Source: Clostridiales bacterium
GTDB lineage: Bacteria > Bacillota > Clostridia > Saccharofermentanales > Saccharofermentanaceae
Direction of reading: 5' to 3'
DNA: 40,871 nucleotides
Assembly: GCA_016930475.1 (NCBI GenBank)
Contig: JAFGGR010000160.1
Coordinates: 1 to 40,871 of the forward strand
Position numbers and translations under genes: made by a program. The notes under the pieces were generated by a model. It was given only the letters and a program-made list of their open reading frames with translations, ran no database searches and had not been told where the DNA came from. Shown here piece after piece: positions 8,787 to 17,197 of the stretch; the stretch's first letter is position 1; each line of letters opens with the position of its first letter.

Positions 8787-9314
8787 ATGAGCGAAGATTA
8801 TGAATTTGTTCAAACCAAACCCCAGATCAGACGCCTGGCCGACTTGGCGAGCGCGATCTGGAACGAGCATTTTCCAACGATCATCGGGCAGGAGCAGGTC
8901 GATTATATGGTCTGTCGGTTCCAGTCGGAGTCCGCGATCACCAAACAGATCCGAAGTGAGGGCTATCGATACTATTTCATTGCGAGCGACGGGAAAAACG
9001 TCGGATACTTCGCGATCCGCCCCGACCCGGACGCTTTGTTCCTCAGTAAAATCTACATTCTCCGCGACTACCGCGGTCGCGGTCTGGCGCGCGCATCATT
9101 CGAGTTTATCGAGGATCAATGCCGGCTAATGGAACTTCCGCGGATCCGCCTCACCGTCAATCGCGGAAACGCGCACACGATCGAGATTTATCGAAAGATC
9201 GGCTTTTCGATCGTAAGGACTCAAGTCGTCGACATCGGCGGAGGCTTTGTCATGGATGACTATGTGATGGAAAAGACCATTTTGCCGAGTCCGACTTACG
9301 ACGTCGGCATCTGA
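8787..9314 (+). CDS. GNAT family N-acetyltransferase
   Basis: A 175-residue single-domain protein with the GNAT fold. Beta-strand motif FLSKIYILRDYRGRGLARA contains the acetyl-CoA pyrophosphate loop (RGRGLA). It is followed by RIRLTVNRGNAHTIEIYRKIGFSIVR, the conserved motif B with the Asn and Tyr often used in this fold. Acceptor substrate cannot be told: GNATs of this size acetylate peptides' N-termini, polyamines, drugs or metabolites. The ribosome site is weak. The gene is convergent with the amidase-like gene and their 3' ends overlap by 19 bases. Confidence 0.85.
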   Translation: MSEDYEFVQTKPQIRRLADLASAIWNEHFPTIIGQEQVDYMVCRFQSESAITKQIRSEGYRYYFIASDGKNVGYFAIRPDPDALFLSKIYILRDYRGRGLARASFEFIEDQCRLMELPRIRLTVNRGNAHTIEIYRKIGFSIVRTQVVDIGGGFVMDDYVMEKTILPSPTYDVGI

Positions 9315-10252
9315 CTGATAAAGTCCGCGAGTCCCGCGCATATTTTGAGCTGATAGGCCTCATAGTTTAAGAACAGGTCCTCTTCCTTGTTCGTCAGGTA
9401 ACCCATCTTCAGCATGAAGCCCGGGATGTCCGTCGACCAGTTCAGACCGCTGTAGAAACTACTTGAGTCGCAACCGTTATAGGCTTCACCGGTCGATTCG
9501 AAAAGCGATGTGCCGAGAAGTTCCCCCCATCCGACCAATCGATCCTTGTATTTTCCGGTGTCCGCGACCGAAACGGATATCCCATTTGTGGCGGGATCGG
9601 TGTCGGAATCACAATATAGGCGTATGTACACGTCCGGCATCTGAGACAATGCAAATTGAGCCCTCTCGACATTAGAGATATCCACGTTGTTTTCGGTACG
9701 GGTCAGGTGAACCACACATCCGAGACTCTCGAGATAGTCGCGTGCAAGGATCGCGATCTCAAGATTGATCTCATATTCCGGACGACCGGTGATCACGCCG
9801 ATTGCTCCGGGCGAAGTCTTATCTTTCGACCCCGACATGACCGGCATCAGAGGTTCCTGTTCGGGGTTGGGAGTCTCCTGCCCGCCGGGGTCCAGAACAA
9901 CGACATACCCGGTCAGGTCCGGTCCGATTACCGTGGTCGGAACGGTCGGAGGGATCCGTACGGTGATTTCGGCGGTTGTTTCGCTTGGGATCGTCGTTTC
10001 TTCGGTCGAGCCCCCGGATGTCCCCGCAGTTACTCCTGTCGCATCCGAACCCTCGAAGGACTCCGAGGAGATACCGGGTATCGGGTCCCGTGTCGACTCC
10101 GTAGTTTTGGAACCGTTCCCGGAAAACAAGCTCATCAGAAGGACCGCGGCGAGAGCCGCCGCACTCAGGATCAGGATGATAATCAGTGTGAATAAAATGA
10201 CGCCTTGTCTTCGGAAATCCTCGCGGGTTTTCCGGTGTCGATGTCTGCTCAT
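9296..10252 (-). CDS. Membrane-anchored Amidase_3-like protein lacking the catalytic residues
   Basis: A 318-residue protein. The N-terminus is basic, with one membrane helix at about 17-43, a Thr/Ser/Glu-rich linker to about 110, and a C-terminal domain that aligns end to end with the N-acetylmuramoyl-L-alanine amidase (Amidase_3) form seen in Clostridia. Family landmarks are present: VVVLDPG, GVITGRPEYEINLEIA, LTRTENNVDISNVERA, SGLNWSTDIPGFMLKMGYLTN. The key residues are replaced. The usual DPGH is DPGG (Gly124), the second zinc His of the RIHAN-type motif is Tyr213, and the catalytic Glu of VEMGY is Lys282. Only Glu159 of the zinc set remains. It may be a wall-binding or regulatory pseudoenzyme. 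The start at 10252 has AAGGAG six bases upstream; a longer open frame reaches 10312 without a ribosome site. Confidence 0.82.
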   Translation of the reverse strand: MSRHRHRKTREDFRRQGVILFTLIIILILSAAALAAVLLMSLFSGNGSKTTESTRDPIPGISSESFEGSDATGVTAGTSGGSTEETTIPSETTAEITVRIPPTVPTTVIGPDLTGYVVVLDPGGQETPNPEQEPLMPVMSGSKDKTSPGAIGVITGRPEYEINLEIAILARDYLESLGCVVHLTRTENNVDISNVERAQFALSQMPDVYIRLYCDSDTDPATNGISVSVADTGKYKDRLVGWGELLGTSLFESTGEAYNGCDSSSFYSGLNWSTDIPGFMLKMGYLTNKEEDLFLNYEAYQLKICAGLADFISQMPTS

Positions 10253-10340
10253 GGATACTCCTTGAAGCGATCTTTTCATGACGTTTTTTACCGTCATATG
10301 GTATTTTATCATATGAAACAGACAGATTCGTCACTTCTCT

Positions 10341-10368
10341 TTTACAAATGATTTATGAAATGTATAAT
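10341..10368 (+). promoter_or_regulatory. Promoter of glf
   Basis: TTTACA at 10341-10346, a 16-base spacer and TATAAT at 10363-10368, 30 bases before the glf start. This is a good vegetative promoter. In the same 146-bp divergent region, ATGACG (8-base loop) CGTCAT and two CATATG copies lie on the amidase side; I cannot assign them. Confidence 0.65.
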
Positions 10369-10398
10369 AATATCAACAACACAGTATAGGAGCACGGC

Positions 10399-11568
10399 AT
10401 GAAAAAACATGCACTGGTCGTTGGGCTGGGTTTCGCAGGTGCGGTTTTGGCCCGATCGCTTGCGGACGCGGGGTTTTCCGTTACCGCATTTGACAAGAGG
10501 CCGAGTATCGCGGGCAACATGTACGAGTACGAACGTTCAAACGGCGTTCGCGTCCACATGTACGGACCTCATATCTTTCACACTGATCTTAAACACGTTT
10601 ATGCGTATTTGAGTACGTTCTCTTCTTTCTATCCCTACTCGCACCGCGTCCTCGGGATGATCGACGGTGTTCTCGTTCCGATCCCCTATAACTTCACATC
10701 GATCGAGAAGCACTTCTCTTCCGCCCGGGCAAAGAGCATCATCGCGAAGCTGACGAGCCATTATCCGTTGAACAGTCGAGTGCCCGTTTCGGACTTGCTT
10801 CGTCATCCCGACCCGGAGATCGCCGGCCTCGGGCAATTCGTTTTTGAAAAGGTTTTCAAGAACTACACGGCGAAGCAGTGGGGCGTACCGGCGGACAGCC
10901 TCGACCCTGCAGTATTGCGCCGTGTTCCTGTCGTCATCGGAGACGACGATCGGTATTTCTCCGATTCGATCCAAATGATGCCGCTGATGGGCTACACGGA
11001 GCTTTTCGAGAATATTCTGAAGCACCCGAATATCAGCATTCAACTCAATTCCAACGCACTTCAGAGAATTCACCCGCATTCCGTATCGGGCAAGTTCCTT
11101 CTGGACGGAGTTCCGTTCGAAGGTCCCATCTGTTACACAGGATCGGTCGACGAGCTTTTCGATTATGTCCTCGGCGCGCTTCCTTATCGAAGCCTTGAGT
11201 TATGCATGGAGGATCACGCGATCGATCTTTTTCAGAGCGCCTCTGTCGTGAATTATCCGAACGACGAGTCCTTCACGCGCATCACGGAGTTCAAGCACAT
11301 GACGCTTCAGGATGTTCCGGGCGCGACGACTATTATGAAGGAATATCCGATGGCTTATCATCCGGGCGGCAGATTGTGCCCGTTTTACCCGATCCAATCG
11401 GACGAGAATCAGAACCTTTACCGCGATTATTTGGAAATTTGCGGAAAATTCGAGGATCTGTTCCTCTGCGGACGGCTCGCGGAGTATAAGTACTATAATA
11501 TGGATGCGGTCGTCGACCAGGCACTTTCCGTAGCCGCTCAGATAAGAGAATCTCAGAGATACGAGTAA
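10399..11568 (+). CDS. glf: UDP-galactopyranose mutase
   Basis: A 389-residue flavoenzyme that interconverts UDP-galactopyranose and UDP-galactofuranose, the donor for galactofuranose-containing surface glycans. The N-terminal FAD-binding motif GLGFAGAVLARSLADAG begins near residue 8. It is followed by the family hallmark MYGPHIFHT near 55, the FKNYTAKQWG segment, and the C-terminal CGRLAEYKYYNMD motif that closes over the flavin. Length is normal. AGGAG precedes the ATG, and its own promoter lies just upstream. A glycosyltransferase gene follows after ten bases, forming a two-gene operon. It lies about 2.2 kb from the importer whose E. coli relative imports galactofuranose. Confidence 0.95.
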   Translation: MKKHALVVGLGFAGAVLARSLADAGFSVTAFDKRPSIAGNMYEYERSNGVRVHMYGPHIFHTDLKHVYAYLSTFSSFYPYSHRVLGMIDGVLVPIPYNFTSIEKHFSSARAKSIIAKLTSHYPLNSRVPVSDLLRHPDPEIAGLGQFVFEKVFKNYTAKQWGVPADSLDPAVLRRVPVVIGDDDRYFSDSIQMMPLMGYTELFENILKHPNISIQLNSNALQRIHPHSVSGKFLLDGVPFEGPICYTGSVDELFDYVLGALPYRSLELCMEDHAIDLFQSASVVNYPNDESFTRITEFKHMTLQDVPGATTIMKEYPMAYHPGGRLCPFYPIQSDENQNLYRDYLEICGKFEDLFLCGRLAEYKYYNMDAVVDQALSVAAQIRESQRYE

Positions 11569-11578
11569 GGAGAGGACT

Positions 11579-12316
11579 ATGCAGGACAGGGACAAGAACG
11601 AGTCGTTATACATTGTTATGCCGGCTTATAACGAAGAGGCCAATATCGAGACCGTCGCCAATGAGTGGCATGAGGTCGCCGTCCAGTTCGGGACCGATTC
11701 GAGACTTGTGATTTTCAATGACGGAAGCCGTGATAACACATGGGCGAAACTCATAGAGCTGGAGAAGGTCCTTCCGAATCTCATAGCCGTCAACAAGGAA
11801 AACTCCGGCCACGGTGCCACGTTACGTATAGCATACGAGTACGCTTTGAAGGAAGGCGCCGACTACATCTTTCAGACCGACAGCGACGGGCAAACACTGC
11901 CGGGAGAGTTTCTGTCCTTTTGGCACCAACGGAATAATTTCGTCGCCGTGATCGGTCACCGGAATCACCGACAGGACGGCTTTTCGAGAAAATTCGTCAC
12001 CAAGGTGTTGAAATGGGTGGTTTTTCTTATCTTTAGGGTACGCATACCCGACGCAAACACCCCGTTTCGACTCATGCAGAGAGCGACGCTCGAGAGATAC
12101 CTCCCGCGCGTTCCGGAGGGCTATAACTTGACCAACGTTTTGCTTTCGGTTCTGATGGCGGATGCCGCCGAGAATGTCCTTTATGTTCCGATCACTTTCC
12201 GCCCGCGACAGGGAGGTAAGAATTCGATCAACATGAAACGCATTTTTAAGATCGGCCTTCAGGCATTGCGCGATTTTCGCGTCATCAAGAAAGAAATGAA
12301 GCAGGGCAAGAGATAG
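11579..12316 (+). CDS. Family 2 glycosyltransferase (polyprenyl-phosphate mannosyltransferase-like)
   Basis: A 245-residue GT-A fold enzyme. VMPAYNEEANIETV is the N-terminal nucleotide-binding strand, NDGSRDNT the conserved loop, and TDSDGQT the DxD-like metal site. There are no strong C-terminal membrane helices, as in DPM1-type soluble transferases that load a sugar onto a lipid-phosphate carrier. AAGGAG lies in front of the ATG, ten bases after glf. The pairing with glf suggests a role in surface polysaccharide or glycolipid synthesis, possibly moving galactofuranose, but donor and acceptor are inferred only from context. Confidence 0.85.
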   Translation: MQDRDKNESLYIVMPAYNEEANIETVANEWHEVAVQFGTDSRLVIFNDGSRDNTWAKLIELEKVLPNLIAVNKENSGHGATLRIAYEYALKEGADYIFQTDSDGQTLPGEFLSFWHQRNNFVAVIGHRNHRQDGFSRKFVTKVLKWVVFLIFRVRIPDANTPFRLMQRATLERYLPRVPEGYNLTNVLLSVLMADAAENVLYVPITFRPRQGGKNSINMKRIFKIGLQALRDFRVIKKEMKQGKR

Positions 12317-12340
12317 TCGACCGCAGACCCTTACGAATTC

Positions 12341-12370
12341 AATAAAAAGCAACCGCACGCGGTTGCTTAA
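12341..12370 (-). terminator. Bidirectional intrinsic terminator
   Basis: AAGCAACCG and CGGTTGCTT form a 9-bp stem around CACG at 12347-12368. On the minus strand it is followed by TTTTTATT, so it terminates the phosphate-transport operon well. On the plus strand the tail is AATAAATT, so it can also end the glf operon. It lies between the two convergent units. Confidence 0.8.
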
Positions 12371-12402
12371 TAAATTACACGATACGGCAAAAGAAATGCG
12401 CG

Positions 12403-13026
12403 CTAGCAGTTCTTAATGATGACGCGTTCCATGGCATCCGCGGCGGCTTCGCAGGAATCCAGGACGTTCTCCATCGACTTGTAAATTTCCTGCCACTTAA
12501 TAATATCCAGGACATCCTTTTCCTTATTGAAAAGTTCTTTCATCGATGATTGAAACAGGGCGTCTCCCTCTTCTTCGATATTATTGATTTGAACCAGAAT
12601 CGGAGAGAGCTCCTTAGACTTTTTGAAATTTTTGAATTCAACTGCAGCCGTGACAAGGGCCGAACACGCCTTGGTGATCAAGTTACACATCCCCTTACCG
12701 CGCTTCTTGGCGGACTCAATCGACATCATGTCGAGCATTATTGCAACATCGTCGATCGAGTCGATCGTTTCTTCGATGGAACGGGAGATCTCCATGATAT
12801 CCTCCCGCTCGATCGGCGTGATGAAGGATCGGTTCAGATGGAAGTAAACTTCGTGGTAAAGCCGGTCTCCTTCGTGCTCGATCTCATGGATCGCATTTGA
12901 TTTCAAATGAGAGTCTGAAAGATCATCCAGAAGCTCATCCAACCCCTCCGCCGCGCGATTGCAAATAGACGCTGCCTTGATAAACAAATCGAAATAATCC
13001 GCTTCTTTGCTATTTCTCATTCTCAT
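12403..13026 (-). CDS. DUF47/PhoU-like accessory protein of the phosphate transporter
   Basis: A 207-residue all-helical protein of the DUF47 (PhoU_div) family. Family-typical stretches are HEIEHEGDRLYHEV, PIEREDIMEISRSIEETIDSIDDV and NIEEEGDALF, with acidic and His residues that bind metal clusters in PhoU relatives. DUF47 proteins are encoded next to Pit transporters and are thought to regulate them. That fits here: the pit gene ends 19 bases upstream and the two are surely co-transcribed. AGAGG precedes the ATG at 13026, and a strong terminator follows. Confidence 0.9.
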   Translation of the reverse strand: MRMRNSKEADYFDLFIKAASICNRAAEGLDELLDDLSDSHLKSNAIHEIEHEGDRLYHEVYFHLNRSFITPIEREDIMEISRSIEETIDSIDDVAIMLDMMSIESAKKRGKGMCNLITKACSALVTAAVEFKNFKKSKELSPILVQINNIEEEGDALFQSSMKELFNKEKDVLDIIKWQEIYKSMENVLDSCEAAADAMERVIIKNC

Positions 13027-13045
13027 TACCTCTTTCTTGCCGGTG

Positions 13046-14089
13046 TCAGAACAACCGAAGGAATAACTTAGCCATCAGAAAAGAAATCAATCCACAGCCG
13101 GGGAACGTTAACACCCAGGCCAATACCATGTCGCGGGCTACCAGCCAGTTGACGGCACTTAATCTTTTGGAAGCACCGACGCCCATGATCGCCGTCGTTT
13201 TCGTATGCGTCGTGCTGACCGGCACACCGGTCAGGGTCGACAGGAGAAGACAAAAGGACGCCGCTATATCCGAGGCAAAGCCCTGGTACTTCTGAAGTTT
13301 GACCATATCCATTCCGACCGCCTTAATGATGCGGTAGCCGCCGACGGATGTTCCGAGACCCATCACGACCGAGCATATGACGATCAGATACCAGGGCACG
13401 CCAAAAGAGCCGTCCGCCATTCTATCTATGACAAAGGGCGAGCCGGGCTCCGCAATTCCAAAGTAATAAATTCCGAGAAGAAATATTCCGATAAATTTCT
13501 GGCCGTCCTGAGCACCGTGGAGAAACGCCATCATCGCCGCGGCGGCCATTTCTCCAAAGTGAAACACCTTATCCGCGGTCCTGCGCTTCACTTTTCGAAA
13601 GGCCATCTCGATCCCCTTGACACTGATCCAGCCCGAAATGAATCCCAAAACGGACGAGATCAAAAGACCGATCAGAACGAGCATCCACTGCTCTTTACTG
13701 ACCGAACTAAATCCTCCGAGTCCGATGGCCGCACCGGTAACGCCCGCGATCAGCGCGTGACTCTCACTGGTCGGGATCCCGAAATACCAGGCGGCCGTCG
13801 CCCAGATAACGATCGAAAACATCGCGGCGGCAAGGACGACTAATGCATCCTTCTCCTGTCCCGGATTGATCACGATCATCTTACTTAATGTATCGGCGAC
13901 CTTCGGGGAAAGTACGGTCATGATCAAAACGCCGAGAAAATTCATGACGACCGCCATCTTGACCGCGGCAGCCGGCGTAATAACACGCGTAGATACCGCC
14001 GTGGCGATCGCGTTGGGCGCGTCGGTCCATCCGTTAACGAATATCACCGCGAGCATCAGGACAACGATAACGATCAAGCTAAACCACAT
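13046..14089 (-). CDS. pit: Inorganic phosphate transporter, Pit (PiT) family
   Basis: A 347-residue membrane protein with about ten helices. It carries the two inverted PiT signature repeats: GWTDAPNAIATAVSTR near residue 22 and GVPVSTTHTKTTAIMGVG near the C-terminus. PiT carriers move phosphate (often as metal-phosphate) with protons or sodium. I chose the ATG at 14089, with GGGGAG five bases upstream; the open frame extends 11 codons further without a ribosome site. It is the first gene of the pit-DUF47 unit and starts 44 bases after the tRNA-Pro gene, so read-through from the tRNA promoter is possible. Confidence 0.93.
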   Translation of the reverse strand: MWFSLIVIVVLMLAVIFVNGWTDAPNAIATAVSTRVITPAAAVKMAVVMNFLGVLIMTVLSPKVADTLSKMIVINPGQEKDALVVLAAAMFSIVIWATAAWYFGIPTSESHALIAGVTGAAIGLGGFSSVSKEQWMLVLIGLLISSVLGFISGWISVKGIEMAFRKVKRRTADKVFHFGEMAAAAMMAFLHGAQDGQKFIGIFLLGIYYFGIAEPGSPFVIDRMADGSFGVPWYLIVICSVVMGLGTSVGGYRIIKAVGMDMVKLQKYQGFASDIAASFCLLLSTLTGVPVSTTHTKTTAIMGVGASKRLSAVNWLVARDMVLAWVLTFPGCGLISFLMAKLFLRLF

Positions 14090-14133
14090 GTGTTCTCCCC
14101 GAAAACGTGCAAGTCCGTGCATTCACTGATAAT

Positions 14134-14209
14134 TGGTCGAGGTGAAGAGACTCGAACTCCCGACATCCTGCTCCCAAAGCAGGCGCGCTACCAACTGCGC
14201 TACACCTCG
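14134..14209 (-). tRNA. tRNA-Pro (anticodon TGG), CCA encoded
   Basis: 76 bases including the encoded CCA. The 7-bp acceptor stem is CGAGGTG/CACCTCG, discriminator A. The D-arm has AGTTGGTAG, the anticodon arm is CTGCT-TTGGGAG-type with anticodon TGG, and the T-arm has GTTCGAGTC. All arms pair. Confidence 0.97.
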
Positions 14210-14233
14210 GTTTCAAAAACCGCAACAGCCGTT

Positions 14234-14262
14234 ATTATACTCAAATCGCGGTTTGATTACAA
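14234..14262 (-). promoter_or_regulatory. Promoter of tRNA-Pro
   Basis: The complement has TTGTAA (14257-14262), a 17-base spacer and TATAAT (14234-14239), placing the start of transcription about 20 bases before the tRNA. Spacing is ideal and the -10 perfect. Confidence 0.75.
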
Positions 14263-14300
14263 TCCTTCGCCGGTGACCGAAATCTCTCTCCGGATCAGGA

Positions 14301-14549
14301 TCAAACAATATCAAAGACAAAGATCAACAAGAGATACACCAGAAATGAGATGATAAAAGTCGAAATAATGATGGCAATGAATCTCAAGGCCTTCTTGACT
14401 ACGCGGAGAATCGTCTGACGGTCGCGCTGCTTGATTTCCTTCTCACTCAACTTCGGAGCATTACGGTGGTCGGCTTTATAGAGAAACAAGCCGCAATTCT
14501 TACAGACCGACCGCTGTCCGTTATCGGTGTTGCATTTGGGACATTTCAT
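14301..14549 (-). CDS. Small zinc-ribbon membrane protein
   Basis: An 82-residue protein. The N-terminal zinc ribbon has two Cys pairs (CPKC at 3-6 and CKNC at 16-19), a charged middle section, then one or two hydrophobic helices filling residues 54-81, so it is probably tail-anchored with the ribbon in the cytoplasm. I do not recognise a named family. The ATG at 14549 has GGAG ten bases upstream. It lies 57 bases after hemZ on the same strand and may share its transcript. Confidence 0.75.
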   Translation of the reverse strand: MKCPKCNTDNGQRSVCKNCGLFLYKADHRNAPKLSEKEIKQRDRQTILRVVKKALRFIAIIISTFIISFLVYLLLIFVFDIV

Positions 14550-14606
14550 ACAAGCATCGCTCCAATCCTAAACCGTTTAACGCACCCTGTTCGAGTACCA
14601 ACACAA

Positions 14607-16007
14607 TTATACTTCAAAAAAGCGATTTTTCCCCCGAATGATCTCATCGATACGCAAAATATACTCCCGTACACTTCGGACACAATCGTGGCGTTCGATT
14701 CGTCCGTTCGGTAAGACGCGTTTGCCGACACCCCCGGCTCCGAAAGCGAGGACATTACGGTAGTCGCTCATCATTGCGACGTTATAAACACATTCCGTGC
14801 CCATTGTCGAAAAGCCCGTATTTTCGAGCCCTGCAACCGTGTCTTTCTGCTTGTACAAATAATACGGAGAGTACCCCGTTTCCGCGAGTCGTACGGAGGC
14901 GTACGAAACCATTTGATCCGCAATCCTTACTCTTTCCGGGTCGTCCATGATCTCCGCTCTTGCCAGGTTTGAGGTCCTCTTTTTACAGAGCGCATGAACG
15001 GTGATGTTCTCGGGATTCAACTCGATGATCCGATCGATTGAAAACCGGAATTCATCAAGGCTTTCACCGGGCAGGCCGGCGATCAAGTCGGTGTTGATGA
15101 CCGAAAAACCGGCTTTTCGTGCGATATCGAAAGCCCTGTAAAATTGTTCTGCCGTGTGATGGCGTCCGATACGCATCAGTGTCTCATCGGAAAGCGACTG
15201 CGGATTGACGCAAATCCTTCCGACGCCCTCGTCGACCAGCAAAGTCGTCTTGGATTCAGTCAAAGTGTCCGGTCTTCCCGCCTCCACGGTAATCTCGGCA
15301 TTGCGATCCGGACATATCAAATCAAGGGCTCCGCAAACAAAATCTCTTAACAGGTCGTCATCCATGATCGTCGGCGTGCCCCCGCCGAAATAAACAGCCC
15401 GTACATTCTTCATGATCCCCGTCAGCCCGGCAATCTCCTTGAGGACGGTATCCTTGTACTCCGAAAGAAGCGCAGAACTCGTTCGGCTCTCCTGAGTGAT
15501 GAACGAGCAATACGAGCATCGTCCGGGGCAAAACGGGATCCCGATGTACACAAACAGATCCCGGTCGTCGGTCGATGATAATATCCGGTCCTCCGCGACC
15601 GCCGTATTATAAGCAAGCCCGGCCTTATCCTCCCGGACATCATAGAAACGGACGAGCGTGTCAAGGTCTCGGACCTCGCGAGCGACGAGGGTCGGGCGGA
15701 TCCCGGTGAGTGAGCCCCAAGGAAACTTCTTTTTCGTAATGACCGAAAAGACCCGATACAGTTGTCTTTTCAGCTCACGATTCGACGGCAATTTTTGTGC
15801 ATCATCCGATTTTTCGAAAATCGACGTTCCGGGTACCGTGGTCATGACGAAGCCGTCCGATTGTACTATGCTCTCAATAACAATATCTTCCTCGTAATCG
15901 GCGAAAATCGATTGCCCCTCACAGCGAACGGACGGACCGAAAAAAAGCCGGCTCACATCCATTGCCGGAAAAATGCTTCCATGTCCCTGCGTGATGACGG
16001 AAATCAA
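14607..16007 (-). CDS. hemZ: Radical SAM coproporphyrinogen dehydrogenase-like protein HemZ
   Basis: A 466-residue radical SAM enzyme. The [4Fe-4S]/SAM site is Cys160, Cys164 and Cys167 in GIPFCPGRCSYCSF, preceded by an N-terminal domain of about 150 residues that is characteristic of HemZ rather than HemN/HemW. Further family motifs are YFGGGTPTIM, TVEAGRPD, GRICVNPQSL and NTDLIAGLPGE. HemZ is annotated as an oxygen-independent coproporphyrinogen III dehydrogenase. No other haem genes are in the window, so the in vivo reaction is uncertain. The start is TTG at 16007, with AAAGGAG seven bases upstream, overlapping the previous gene's stop (TTGA). Confidence 0.9.
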   Translation of the reverse strand: MISVITQGHGSIFPAMDVSRLFFGPSVRCEGQSIFADYEEDIVIESIVQSDGFVMTTVPGTSIFEKSDDAQKLPSNRELKRQLYRVFSVITKKKFPWGSLTGIRPTLVAREVRDLDTLVRFYDVREDKAGLAYNTAVAEDRILSSTDDRDLFVYIGIPFCPGRCSYCSFITQESRTSSALLSEYKDTVLKEIAGLTGIMKNVRAVYFGGGTPTIMDDDLLRDFVCGALDLICPDRNAEITVEAGRPDTLTESKTTLLVDEGVGRICVNPQSLSDETLMRIGRHHTAEQFYRAFDIARKAGFSVINTDLIAGLPGESLDEFRFSIDRIIELNPENITVHALCKKRTSNLARAEIMDDPERVRIADQMVSYASVRLAETGYSPYYLYKQKDTVAGLENTGFSTMGTECVYNVAMMSDYRNVLAFGAGGVGKRVLPNGRIERHDCVRSVREYILRIDEIIRGKNRFFEV

Positions 16008-17125
16008 CCGTTGACTCCTTTAACGTAATCGAAATAATACTCAATAATGAGCTGACTGACCAACGAGTAGCTGCGAACGCCTTCCGGCTGTAGGTTCGCC
16101 TTCAGGTACGTATCGTTCACCTCTGTCGATATTTCCTCGACCGGGCCCTCGAATTGCTGCCAATACTCGTAACTGATATTCATATCGCGATAGGCTCCGT
16201 CCGGGATGGATCGGGCAATTTGCGTATAGGCTTCAGGGTCGACAGCCGCCAGATCCTGAGAAATATACCCGAGCGCAAACATATATCCGCTATAGCGAAA
16301 ATCGGGCCGGTCGCTGGAAACACACGCCAGAAACCCTGCCAGATTGGCATCCTGCTCGCGGGCGATCCCTCGTACATGGCTGATCTCGTGGCAGGCCGTC
16401 ATCGGGATCGTATGAGCCGGAACGTCGATGTTCGCGTTGGCTTCGCCAAAGAACGGAAAGTACATCCCGACAATGCCCGTGTATGACCAGTAATGCGAGA
16501 GCGCGACCGGTTTGACTCGAATGTCGTTTCCTGAAAGCGCCGGGAAAACGACCGCCGCCATATCCATTGCCTCGCTTCCGGTCCGCAAAACATCCTCAAT
16601 GCCTTTGATCGGAACCATTCCTCCCTGATCATTCTCGGGAAGAACGGGACGGTTCTCCGCGACGCCCGTGGCAAGCCATCTCATGACCTCCGCGAGTTCT
16701 TCGGAGCTTCTTTCCGATGGAACCAACTCCAAAGATTCATGAAGCGGTCTTCTGGAATACCCGATCCCGTGCATCATCGTAAAAGAGGTGGATGTGATCA
16801 AAAGGATTACGCTTAAGACTACCGCACTACGGTAGAAAAACCTTTTCTTCTCACGACTGCGTACCGCCCTGACAATGTACCAAACAATCAGTATCGACAC
16901 TGTCGGAATGGAAGCGATGACAAAGATCTCCGTGATCGAGATCGGTACCAGAGACGTCAGGGTGACGATCGGCCATGACAGATATGGAAACAGCCGAAGT
17001 GCGTACCACTCTGAAATTTCCGGACTCCGTGACAGCCACTTTGGAAGCATCAGAAACACAAACGCACCGGCCAGGCACATCAATATCGGAAGAGCCGATC
17101 GAATGAATTTTTTCACGTGTTCCAA
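16004..17125 (-). CDS. DUF3810 family membrane protein with HEXXH metalloprotease motif
   Basis: A protein of about 373 residues. Three hydrophobic helices occupy the first third (near 10-30, 55-85 and 100-120), then a long extracytoplasmic domain. The sequence MTACHEISHVRGIAREQDAN contains HEISH followed by Glu and Asn in the pattern of zinc peptidases, matching the DUF3810 family. Substrate is unknown. The open frame extends to a GTG at 17146, but a TTG at 17125 preceded by GGAAGGA eight bases upstream is the better start. It overlaps hemZ by four bases. Confidence 0.82.
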   Translation of the reverse strand: MEHVKKFIRSALPILMCLAGAFVFLMLPKWLSRSPEISEWYALRLFPYLSWPIVTLTSLVPISITEIFVIASIPTVSILIVWYIVRAVRSREKKRFFYRSAVVLSVILLITSTSFTMMHGIGYSRRPLHESLELVPSERSSEELAEVMRWLATGVAENRPVLPENDQGGMVPIKGIEDVLRTGSEAMDMAAVVFPALSGNDIRVKPVALSHYWSYTGIVGMYFPFFGEANANIDVPAHTIPMTACHEISHVRGIAREQDANLAGFLACVSSDRPDFRYSGYMFALGYISQDLAAVDPEAYTQIARSIPDGAYRDMNISYEYWQQFEGPVEEISTEVNDTYLKANLQPEGVRSYSLVSQLIIEYYFDYVKGVNG

Positions 17126-17197
17126 TGAGTCATTCCTTCCGTACACGGACTGTGGCGCAACTCTTCGCTCCGCTTGATTCGGATCCCCAAAATTGCG

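Noticed and set aside
8432..8803. Plus-strand open frame of 123 codons between the DUF6054-like gene and the GNAT
   Set aside because: It overlaps the conserved DUF6054 3' half in another frame and has no ribosome site or family resemblance.
9656..10195. Plus-strand open frame of 179 codons opposite the amidase-like gene
   Set aside because: Arg/Asp-rich shadow; the minus-strand reading matches a known domain throughout.
10277..10316. Operator made of ATGACG/CGTCAT and two CATATG copies between glf and the amidase-like gene
   Set aside because: The arms are only six bases in an A/T-rich spacer; chance occurrence is likely, so it is mentioned but not called.
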